In this document: piece by piece, positions 26,665-34,500 of the stretch
How positions within the stretch are numbered: position 1 is the stretch's first letter
Layout: each line of letters starts with the position of its first letter
DNA from: Bacteroidales bacterium
GTDB taxonomy: Bacteria; Bacteroidota; Bacteroidia; Bacteroidales; UBA932
DNA length: 64,000 bases
NCBI GenBank assembly: GCA_017501525.1
Contig: JAFVWT010000004.1
Span: 62,001-126,000 of the forward strand
Direction: 5' to 3'
The notes under the pieces: model-generated
Told to the model about the DNA's origin: nothing
The model's input: the letters and a program-made list of their open reading frames with translations, nothing else
The model's database searches: none
Program-made: the position numbers and the translations under genes

Positions 26665-28380
26665 TTATTTGTTTATGGAAGCAAGGATCTCTTCAGCTCT
26701 TGCCATTGCCGGGATGATATGGTTGCAGATATTATCTTCGCCAATCTCTTTATTGAATCCCGATTTTACAAGGTATGAATGAACATTGTCGTTTACCCCT
26801 GAGAGAACGACCTTGATTCCTTTCTGATTGCTTCTTTTCCAGAGGTTTCTTAAGTTGTTGAGGCCTGTACCATCCATAAATGGAACTTTCCTCATTCTGA
26901 GAACTCTCACTTTTACATTATTGCTGAGGTCGCTGTCCAATTCATCTATTTTGTTTGCAAGACCAAAGAAGAAAGGACCGTTGATTTCAAATACTTCAAT
27001 TCCCTTAGGTATTGTAATACTTTCAATATCCGATAGTTGGGCTTTCTCTTCATCTTCTGTGGCAGGAATGTGGTGATCCTGGATTGCACTGATGGTGGTG
27101 GTTTCTGATACACGTTTGACAAACAATATGATAGCCAATAGTACTCCCACTTCAATGGCTACCGTCAAGTCGATAATGACTGTTAGGAAGAATGTTATAA
27201 GAAGTACAGAGACATCTGCTTTGTCCCCTTTGAGCAAATATCTGAATGTCCGCCATTCACTCATATTGTATGCTACCATTACAAGGATTGCAGCTAAACA
27301 TGAAAGGGGAATGTAAATTGCGTATGGTAATGCAAAGAAGAATATTACCAGAAGTACGATGGCATGTATAATACCTGCAACCGGGGTTTTGCCGCCATTG
27401 TTGATATTTGCCATTGTACGGGCGAGTGCGCCTGTTGCAGGAATACCTCCAAATAGTGGGGTGATGATATTTGCTATACCCTGTCCTATAAGTTCGGTGT
27501 TGGAGTTGTGTTTCTTGCCGGTAACCCCGTCTGCTACCATTGCTGCCATTAGTGATTCGATGGCGCAGAGGATAGCGATTGTGAATGCTGGTGAGAATAG
27601 GTTGGTCGCTGTCTCAAAGTCTATTTTTGGGACCTCAGGTTTGGGCATTGCAAGACCCCCTGCAAGTTCAGGAAATTTGTCTCCAATGGTGGTGAATGAA
27701 AGTCCGTCAATATATGTTGCTGCAACAGAAGCGGCTGCTCCGACAAGAATTGCAATGAGCGATCCCGGTATTTTTTTTGTCACTTTTGGCCAGTATATGA
27801 TTATAAGCAGACAAACTATGGCAAGAATGGTCTCAGCGATATTGATTGTGTTAAGGTGGGTAAAATATGCTCCCCATTGTCCGATAAAATCGGCAGGAAC
27901 ATTCTCGATTGTGAGGCCGAAGAAATCTTTAATTTGTGTCGAGAATATAACCAAAGCAATACCCGATGTGAATCCGACAACTATAGGATAGGGGATGAAT
28001 TTGATGATATTTCCTATCTTGGTTACTCCCATTATTACAAGGAGGATACCTGCGAGAATAGTGGCTATCATAAGTCCTTGGAAGCCATATTGCGCAATGA
28101 TACCGTAGATAATTACGATAAATGCTCCGGTAGGACCTCCGATAAGGAAATGAGACCCTCCGAAAAACGAAACTAGAAAACCTGCTACAATTGCAGTAAT
28201 AAGACCTTGTTGGGGTGATACTCCGGATGCGATACCGAAAGCGATGGCTAAAGGTAGAGCTATGATACCTACTATGATACCTGCTATCAGGTCGGATCTG
28301 AACTCATCCTTGCTGTAATTCCCTTTTTTGAACAATTCAAAAAACTTGGGCTTAAAATCAATCTGGAATTTTGATTTCAT
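26665..28380 (-). CDS. SulP-family anion transporter with STAS domain
   Basis: A SulP (SLC26-like) inner-membrane transporter of about 571 residues, for sulfate, bicarbonate or other anions. The N-terminal two thirds have the typical spans and signatures LIAGIIVGIIALPLAIAFG and the following GGPTGAFIV. The last 130 residues form a cytoplasmic STAS domain with KVRVLRMRKVPFMDGTGLNNL. The ATG at 28380 (MKSKFQIDF) is preferred; an in-frame ATG 45 nt upstream is possible. The substrate cannot be deduced; no sulfate-assimilation or carbonic anhydrase gene is adjacent. Confidence 0.93.
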   Translation of the reverse strand: MKSKFQIDFKPKFFELFKKGNYSKDEFRSDLIAGIIVGIIALPLAIAFGIASGVSPQQGLITAIVAGFLVSFFGGSHFLIGGPTGAFIVIIYGIIAQYGFQGLMIATILAGILLVIMGVTKIGNIIKFIPYPIVVGFTSGIALVIFSTQIKDFFGLTIENVPADFIGQWGAYFTHLNTINIAETILAIVCLLIIIYWPKVTKKIPGSLIAILVGAAASVAATYIDGLSFTTIGDKFPELAGGLAMPKPEVPKIDFETATNLFSPAFTIAILCAIESLMAAMVADGVTGKKHNSNTELIGQGIANIITPLFGGIPATGALARTMANINNGGKTPVAGIIHAIVLLVIFFFALPYAIYIPLSCLAAILVMVAYNMSEWRTFRYLLKGDKADVSVLLITFFLTVIIDLTVAIEVGVLLAIILFVKRVSETTTISAIQDHHIPATEDEEKAQLSDIESITIPKGIEVFEINGPFFFGLANKIDELDSDLSNNVKVRVLRMRKVPFMDGTGLNNLRNLWKRSNQKGIKVVLSGVNDNVHSYLVKSGFNKEIGEDNICNHIIPAMARAEEILASINK

Positions 28381-28451
28381 ATTGTTAATATGTTTTGGTT
28401 TTTTTAAGATAAGAATTTGCGGCAAATATCGCTCTTTTTATTTATATCTGC

Positions 28452-28459
28452 CAAATGTA
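28452..28459 (-). promoter_or_regulatory. -7 promoter box of the SulP gene
   Basis: TACATTTG on the minus strand fits TAnnTTTG. It lies 71 nt before the chosen start and 26 nt before the alternative one. No good -33 box was found. Confidence 0.4.
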
Positions 28460-28500
28460 TTTCTTCAAATTTTAATCCCGTTTTGAGACATTTTTTGGTA

Positions 28501-28565
28501 ATACCCCTGTGCGCGCAGTATACGAATATACGCCACACAAAGTAGAGAGGTGTGCTTAGGGGTAT
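28501..28565. other. Branched inverted-repeat element (possible three-way RNA junction)
   Basis: ATACCCCT (28501-28508) and AGGGGTAT (28558-28565) form an 8-bp closing stem. Inside are two further hairpins: GTATA-CGAA-TATAC (28518-28531) and CACAC...GTGTG (28534-28554). It lies between the SulP promoter and the convergent-side end of the next minus-strand gene. No T-run follows on either strand, so it is not a plain terminator. Confidence 0.4.
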
Positions 28566-28606
28566 ATTTTCCCTTATCCCTAAGCATGGCATTGGCAGGC
28601 TGAATG

Positions 28607-29509
28607 CTATTTACGGGGCTTTATTGTGCTTAGCGGTTTTGAAAAGTCTTTTATAGTGAATTTTGTACTTCCGAGGTTATATATAAAGGTATATCCGTTG
28701 TGGTTGTCCAATATCTCTTTAGGGTAGGCTCTGTCCCGTCCGATTTTATTGTAGTGTATCCTCCTGAATGTCTCTTTTTCTACTATGAACTTAACAGGTT
28801 CCTTATATGATTCTACAGTGAATCCTAATTTGAGATATACCTCGCCATCTGACCATTCAGTATCTGAGTAAGACATTATTTCCAGCGGCATCCCATCTTT
28901 CTCTCTTTCCGATACAAAATGTTTGAGAATTTTTCCCATCCCACCGACAATTCGGGTACCTGCTACAGAAGCATACCTTTCCCATTCATAGGAAGTAGTT
29001 CCATTTATATTTTTTCTTCCAGCTGAAAATGTGGCAACTGCGACCAAAGTCGGGCTTTGCTCCATTCCGAGCTCATTGCTGCCTGTAGCTCTATTTCTGA
29101 AGAGTCCATAACGTATTTTGGCTTTTGTCGCTCCGTATAGATGGTGCTTGTTGAGAAAAATTGCTGCCTGTTCTCCTGAAATTTCCTTGACAATGCAGTT
29201 CCTCGCAAAGATCGATTTTCCTCTGTTGAGTTGGGTTAGAAGTCTTCCTCTGACCAGAGTTCCTTGAGTTATCCACTTGTCCTGATATAGGTAAATAATC
29301 TTGTAGCTTGGAAAGTGCCGTTTTATATTATGCAGTTTCTGCAAATATAATTCATCTCCGTATGCCGGAAAGGAGCTGATTTCAATAGGACAGATCACAA
29401 TTGAATTTTCTGTACAGATGTAGCATGCGGTATCCTCAATGATGTGATATTCAATGGGAACAGATAAATTAACAAGGTATTTCTCTACTTCTGATACAAA
29501 AGAATTCAT
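28607..29509 (-). CDS. Protein with GNAT-like C-terminal domain (Hef-like homing protein relative)
   Basis: A 300-residue soluble protein. The middle to C-terminal region has the pattern WERYASVAGTRIVGGMGK, then SYSDTEWSDGEVYLKLGF, then a closing R-x-x-x-x-K-x-G. This resembles the acyltransferase-like domain of phage Hef-like homing endonucleases and related proteins. The N-terminal 90 residues look like a small restriction-endonuclease-type fold (IVICPIEISSFP...), but I cannot confirm catalytic residues. It stands alone next to tRNA-Lys, a common site for acquired genes. Its role is unknown; the assignment is by remembered pattern, not by search. Confidence 0.6.
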   Translation of the reverse strand: MNSFVSEVEKYLVNLSVPIEYHIIEDTACYICTENSIVICPIEISSFPAYGDELYLQKLHNIKRHFPSYKIIYLYQDKWITQGTLVRGRLLTQLNRGKSIFARNCIVKEISGEQAAIFLNKHHLYGATKAKIRYGLFRNRATGSNELGMEQSPTLVAVATFSAGRKNINGTTSYEWERYASVAGTRIVGGMGKILKHFVSEREKDGMPLEIMSYSDTEWSDGEVYLKLGFTVESYKEPVKFIVEKETFRRIHYNKIGRDRAYPKEILDNHNGYTFIYNLGSTKFTIKDFSKPLSTIKPRK

Positions 29510-29539
29510 TCTGCAAAACTAAAAAAATATTCAAATAAA

Positions 29540-29570
29540 TTTGTAAAATGAAAAAATATAAATATCTTTG
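29540..29570 (+). promoter_or_regulatory. Consensus promoter of tRNA-Lys
   Basis: TTTG (29540-29543) and TATCTTTG (29563-29570) are 19 nt apart, a full match to the Bacteroidota consensus. The tRNA begins 27 nt downstream. Confidence 0.75.
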
Positions 29571-29596
29571 CAACCCAATTCAAACGAAAAGGGTAT

Positions 29597-29669
29597 GATT
29601 CGTTAGCTCAGCAGGTAGAGCACAACACTTTTAATGTTGGGGTCCTGGGTTCGAGCCCCAGACGGATCA
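29597..29669 (+). tRNA. tRNA-Lys (anticodon UUU)
   Basis: A 73-nt cloverleaf. The acceptor stem is GATTCGT/ACGGATC with one G-T pair, the D arm contains AGCTCAGCAGGTAGAGC, the anticodon arm is CAACA-CTTTTAA-TGTTG giving UUU, and the T arm is CTGGGTTCGAGCCCCAG. The discriminator base is A. CCA is not encoded. It is followed by a terminator hairpin. Confidence 0.97.
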
Positions 29670-29676
29670 CGATCTC

Positions 29677-29704
29677 GGAGAGTCATCAACGGCTCTCCTT
29701 TTTT
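29677..29704 (+). terminator. Terminator of tRNA-Lys
   Basis: GGAGAGTC and GGCTCTCC form an 8-bp stem (one G-T pair) around ATCAAC, followed by six T. It lies 7 nt after the tRNA. Confidence 0.85.
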
Positions 29705-29714
29705 ATTATGAAGC

Positions 29715-29729
29715 GGGGCTCGAACCCAG
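29715..29729 (-). repeat. Inverted 15-bp copy of the tRNA-Lys T arm
   Basis: GGGGCTCGAACCCAG is the exact reverse complement of tRNA positions 29645-29659 (CTGGGTTCGAGCCCC). It is followed by a GC palindrome CCCCCTTAAGAAGGGGG (29733-29748). The rest of the 266-nt gap up to the deformylase gene holds no gene that I can support. Confidence 0.7.
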
Positions 29730-29935
29730 TGCCCCCTTAAGAAGGGGGTTAGTGACCAATCTCTCCAGATCTTGTTTAGATGGTCTGTATCCCTGTTTCA
29801 AATATCAAAAGTGGCGGGACTCAGCTTTAGTAGGCAACTCCGCGTTGCAATAGAGGAAATAGCTCTTAAGTGTGCTTGTAAATAAATAATAAAATGATTA
29901 TTTTCGTCGGGAAATTGCAATTTGAACCATCCCGT

Positions 29936-30565
29936 ATGAAGAAATTTATAATATTCTCCATTGTGATGTTGCTCATCTCGATGCTTTCAGTCTCTTGTGT
30001 GTCGAATAATGGGTGGACTAAACAGGAACTTCAGCTGATACATTCAGCCTCATTGTCCAGAATGGATGTTTTGACTATAGATAATCCCGATGATTCTTTG
30101 ATATTGAGGAAAGTCTCCAGAGATTTGACGCGTCGGGATGTTGAATCAGTGGAGTTTGCCTATCTGGCGGCATCTATGATTGAGACTGTGAATAATTCAG
30201 ACAATCCTGGAGTTGGTATAGCGGCTCCGCAAGTAGGTATTAGTGTGAATATGATAGTTGTGCAGCGCGTTGATAAGGCCGGGGCCCCTTTTGAAGTCTA
30301 TGTTAATCCTAAAATAATTTCCCGAAATTCCGAGTCTGTCCCTTCTTCCGAGGGATGTCTCTCTGTGCCCGAATATCGGATGGAAATACCTCGTTCAAAG
30401 GATATAACAATATCATATCGCCATCCGATCACTTATGATGAGGTCATTGAAGAAATTTATGGTTTTCCTGCAATAATTTTCCAACATGAGATAGATCATC
30501 TTTCGGGTATTTTGTATTTTGATAGATATACTGAATCAAGCACATTCCTGGATTCAGAAGAGTAG
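29936..30565 (+). CDS. def: Lipoprotein-type peptide deformylase
   Basis: A 209-residue peptide deformylase with all three catalytic motifs: GVGIAAPQ (92-99), EGCLS with the metal ligand Cys141, and HEIDH (184-188) with two metal-binding histidines. Deformylases remove N-formyl groups from nascent proteins in the cytoplasm. Unusually, the protein begins with a lipoprotein signal peptide (lipobox LSVSC, Cys21), predicting export and lipid anchoring. The ATG at 29936 is chosen because it starts the signal peptide; an upstream in-frame ATG at 29894 is unlikely. The next gene, a methyltransferase, starts 50 nt later on the same strand. Confidence 0.88.
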   Translation: MKKFIIFSIVMLLISMLSVSCVSNNGWTKQELQLIHSASLSRMDVLTIDNPDDSLILRKVSRDLTRRDVESVEFAYLAASMIETVNNSDNPGVGIAAPQVGISVNMIVVQRVDKAGAPFEVYVNPKIISRNSESVPSSEGCLSVPEYRMEIPRSKDITISYRHPITYDEVIEEIYGFPAIIFQHEIDHLSGILYFDRYTESSTFLDSEE

Positions 30566-30615
30566 ATATTTGGAATTATTTATAGAAACTCCTTTATAGA
30601 ATTCTAATTGTTTCA

Positions 30616-31344
30616 ATGATGAAAAATGTTTTGGATGATTGCAAGGACCCAATGGGTGCTGCGATATATGACTACTATAAAAACGGGAAGGCGGGTAAGT
30701 TGAGAGTTTTTTCACCAGACTTTGACGAGGATGAAATTCCTGTAAAAGAATTGTTCAGGGATTTTGGACAAATGTCTCAAATAGAGCAACTGGCTTTGAG
30801 AAGAGCGCAAGGTCAGATACTTGATGTGGGTGCAGGTAGTGGTTGCCATTCATTGGCGCTCAAGGAGTTGGGTAAAAACTCAAAAGCTATTGACATCTCA
30901 GGGCTGGCTGTGGAGGTAATGAGGCAAAGGGGGGTGGATGCTTCAGTGACAGATTTTTTCGATCCGTCGTTCACAGGGACGTTCGATACGATAATTATGC
31001 TTATGAACGGAGCTGGAATAATAGGAAATATCGGTAATATCGGCAATTTTTTTGAAAGAGTGGACAAATTGCTTAATGACGGCGGAGTAGTTCTGATGGA
31101 TTCCAGTGATCTTAAATATCTGTATGAGGATGAGCAGGGTGGCTATGTATTTAATCTTGCAGGGGATTATTACGGTCAGATGAAATACTCAATGAAGTAC
31201 AAGAACATTCAGGGAGAACCATTTGATTGGTTATATATCGATTTTGATACTCTTTCATATTATTCACGAAAATATGGCTACAATGTAGTTTTGCTGCACG
31301 AGGGTGAACACTATGATTTTTTAGTGGAGTTGAGCCGTATCTGA
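30616..31344 (+). CDS. Class I SAM-dependent methyltransferase
   Basis: A 242-residue soluble protein with the SAM-binding motif ILDVGAGSGCHSLAL (about 69-83), an acidic end of strand 2 (KAIDIS) and the motif IV region FDTIIMLMNGAGI. The C-terminal half carries the aromatic-rich substrate region (YGQMKYSMKYKN). The substrate is unknown; similarity is to generic small-molecule methyltransferases. Two adjacent ATG codons (30616 and 30619) could start it. It may be co-transcribed with the lipoprotein deformylase. Confidence 0.82.
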   Translation: MMKNVLDDCKDPMGAAIYDYYKNGKAGKLRVFSPDFDEDEIPVKELFRDFGQMSQIEQLALRRAQGQILDVGAGSGCHSLALKELGKNSKAIDISGLAVEVMRQRGVDASVTDFFDPSFTGTFDTIIMLMNGAGIIGNIGNIGNFFERVDKLLNDGGVVLMDSSDLKYLYEDEQGGYVFNLAGDYYGQMKYSMKYKNIQGEPFDWLYIDFDTLSYYSRKYGYNVVLLHEGEHYDFLVELSRI

Positions 31345-31474
31345 GTTGATTGATTTCAGAGGTGGAAGTCTACCCGGGGATTGTGCTTTTTGGAAATTTC
31401 GTTTTAGGGGATCTTCTAATAGAAGTTTCCTTAGGTGGAGAATTTAAATATCAGTTCAATTGAAGGTACTAATT

Positions 31475-31506
31475 TTTGCGATTTACTATCTTTTTTCCTA
31501 ACTTTG
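31475..31506 (+). promoter_or_regulatory. Consensus promoter of the large modular lipoprotein
   Basis: TTTG (31475-31478) and TAACTTTG (31499-31506) are separated by 20 nt, a full consensus match. The leader to the ATG at 31546 would be about 30 nt. Confidence 0.75.
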
Positions 31507-31545
31507 AATGTTGAAACTTTATTCAAAATAAATAAAACAATTACA

Positions 31546-34500
31546 ATGAAAAAGATTTTTTTATTAATGTTGTCGGTTGTGGCACTATCTCTATCCTCTT
31601 GTAAGGAAAAAGAGATTCCCGAACCTTCAATCAGTTTGACAGCTGGAGAGGTGACAGAAAACACTATCTCCTTTACAGTAACTCCTAAGGATGCCGAGAA
31701 ATGTGCATACCAAGTTATTTTAGGAACAGCAGAACTTCCTACAGATGCAGTGGTATTGTCTCAAGGTGTTCAGATTGATGCTAAAAACCAAAGCAATCAG
31801 ACAGTATCAGAATTAGAACCCGGTACTGAGTACAAGGTTATCGTTGCAGTGCAAAATGGTCCTCATCAAAAGAGCAAGACTATCACTATGACTACTGCAG
31901 AAGAAGTGATTCCTGATCCTGAAGTTTCTGTAGTAGCAGGTGAAGCTACTGTAAATACCATTTCTTTCACTGTTGTTTCTGCAAATGCTGACGCATGTGC
32001 TTATTTCATTCTTGGAGAAGAAGTGGAAATGACAGCTCAGGATGTATTCGCAAATGGTGTAAGTCTAGAGGTAGGTGAAGTAGAAGTTGAAGTAGAAAAT
32101 TTGACTCCTGATACTCAATACTTTATTTATGCAGCAGCAAGCAGAGCAGATGAAGTATATGTTGTAGCTGAGAGCGTTTCTATGAGTACTCTTCCTGAAG
32201 ATGCACCCCAACCAATAGAGTGGGAATATTTCTCAGGTCAGTATTTCAATGATACCAACTATATCCTTACCGGTTTGACCAAGGATCAAAGCATCGTCTT
32301 CTTGTTTGATATGTATTGTCCTGCTTCAGAAGGCAAAATCCTTCCTGAAGGCGTTTATAGTTTGGCTAATGAAGATTATACATTTGACCAATATTCTCAT
32401 ATCAATAACTCATACATCAGCGATGGTACTATCACTGTAGAACATCTTGAAGAAGGTTATCACATCATATTCGATATCACTACTCAGAATGGTTCTCAAT
32501 ATGAGTTTGAATACTCAGGTCTCGTAGCAGATACTGAAAACTCAGGATTCAATAACCCTCCTTATACTGAACAACCCCCTGTTGGAAATAACTGTATAAT
32601 GAAAGGTACTTCATACGGCTCAACCAACTATGGTGTGTATGTTTACTCGAGTGAAAGTGATACAGAATATACAATTTTCTTGGATGTATATTGTCCTACT
32701 TCTACATATTCTATTCTTCCTGAAGGTACTTATACATTCGATGCAGAAACTGATTATTATATCGGTAACTGGTCTTATGGCCCTAATTGGACATCAATCA
32801 TTGAAGGTACCATGGTCGTTAAACATTTGGAAAATGGATATGATATATCAATGGATGTGACTGACGATACAGGAACAAGATACCAATATCAATATTCAGG
32901 ATATGTAGCTCCAAATGACCAATATTCTAACTTCAACAATCCTCCTATCCCTTATAATGATGTAACTTACGAAGTGAATGTTATATCTGCTCAAGGTGAC
33001 CACTATGGACCATCAGAAAACTTTGAAGTAAGATTGGCTACAGAAGAAGATTATCATTTCTATTTCTCTCTAACAACTAAGGATGTGGTTTATGACGGTA
33101 TTATTCCTGAAGGAACCTATGCTATAGGTGGAGAAGACTTCGAATTGAACTCATATAGCTATGTAAAAGAGGGTGAAGACGGAATGAACAATACTTTGGT
33201 AGAAGGTTCTTACTTGACCGTTACCCATCTTTCTGAAGGTTACTCTCTTGAGTTCCATGTAGAAAATGGATTGATGACCAAATTCAATGGTTCATATTCA
33301 GGTCTTATCACAAAATCAGAATATGCTAACTATGAATTTATGAATCCTGGAGTAGAGTTGCAAGCTGACTATGAAGCTGTATTTACAAGTGGCGAACGTG
33401 CAGGTGAATATGGCGGAGGTACTCAATATGTATTCGCAAATGAGGAAGGTTCAGAATTGAAGATCCTTATCAATGCTTATTCAACAAATCCTACATTGTC
33501 AGCAGGTGTTTATGGTGCAGCTTGGGGCTTTGATGATGAGTATCTATATACTTTCAACGGTAATGAAACTACAATCAAATTGGTAGGTGTTACCGACGGT
33601 ATGTCTTATCCATTGTATGCTTCTTCAGGTTACTTCAGAGTAGATGTTGATCCTAGTGGTATCTATACTATCGTAGCAGACTTGTATGCATATTTCAGCG
33701 ATGGAAACAAATTGTTCAGATTTACTTATACCGGTGACCTTGAAGGTATCGCGGGTACTGTAACTCCTCCTGTTGAAAGCAATGTTGTAGTAAAGGGTCG
33801 CAGATATAATGATACCAACTATGAAGTTGCTGTTTATGATGAAGAAGGCAATAACTTGCTTTATCTCGATGCATACTGCAAATCTTCTATCTTTAATATA
33901 CTCCCTGCAGGTGAATATTTTGTAGATAATAATGCTTCATACTGGGAACCTTCTCAATATGAAAATTATCTCGGTCAATACTCTAAGGTTAAATATCCTG
34001 CAGAAAAGAATCTATCTGAAGGTTCAATGTTAGTTGAGCATTTGGAAGAAGGTTACAGAATTAGTTTCAATCTTACTGATCAAGATGGTAATTCTCATGT
34101 TTACAATTGGGAAGGTGTGATGGAATCGTACAACAGCGGAGTTATCGGTAATCCCCCTATTCCTTACAACGATGTGACTATAAATACATCAGTTGAATCA
34201 ATCTCAGGAGAACATTATGGTGGTTCACCTCAGTATAACCTATTTGTAACTACTGTTGACGGACCTTATGAACTTACTCTTCAACTTCAAGCAAATAATT
34301 CAGGTAACAGTGATTATATTCCTGAAGGAACATACACTCCTAATGGAACAGACTTCCAGCTTCTAGAGTGGAGTACTATGGCTCTTAATGGTGATTACAA
34401 TAACTCACTTAAACTTGCTGAATCTTCATCAGTAACTGTTCGTCATCTTGCTGAAGGTTATGAAGTGGAAATCGCAGTAGAAGATCTTCTTAAGACTAAA

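Noticed and set aside
29711..29760. Second tRNA gene on the minus strand
   Set aside because: Only the T-arm sequence is tRNA-like; no acceptor, D or anticodon arm could be folded.
31435..31545. N-terminal extension of the giant lipoprotein
   Set aside because: It runs through the consensus promoter and would place the signal peptide internally.
32630..32860. Overlapping frames inside the giant lipoprotein gene (also 34625-34858 and 35102-35305)
   Set aside because: Out-of-frame shadows produced by the repeated modules and biased codons; no independent signals.
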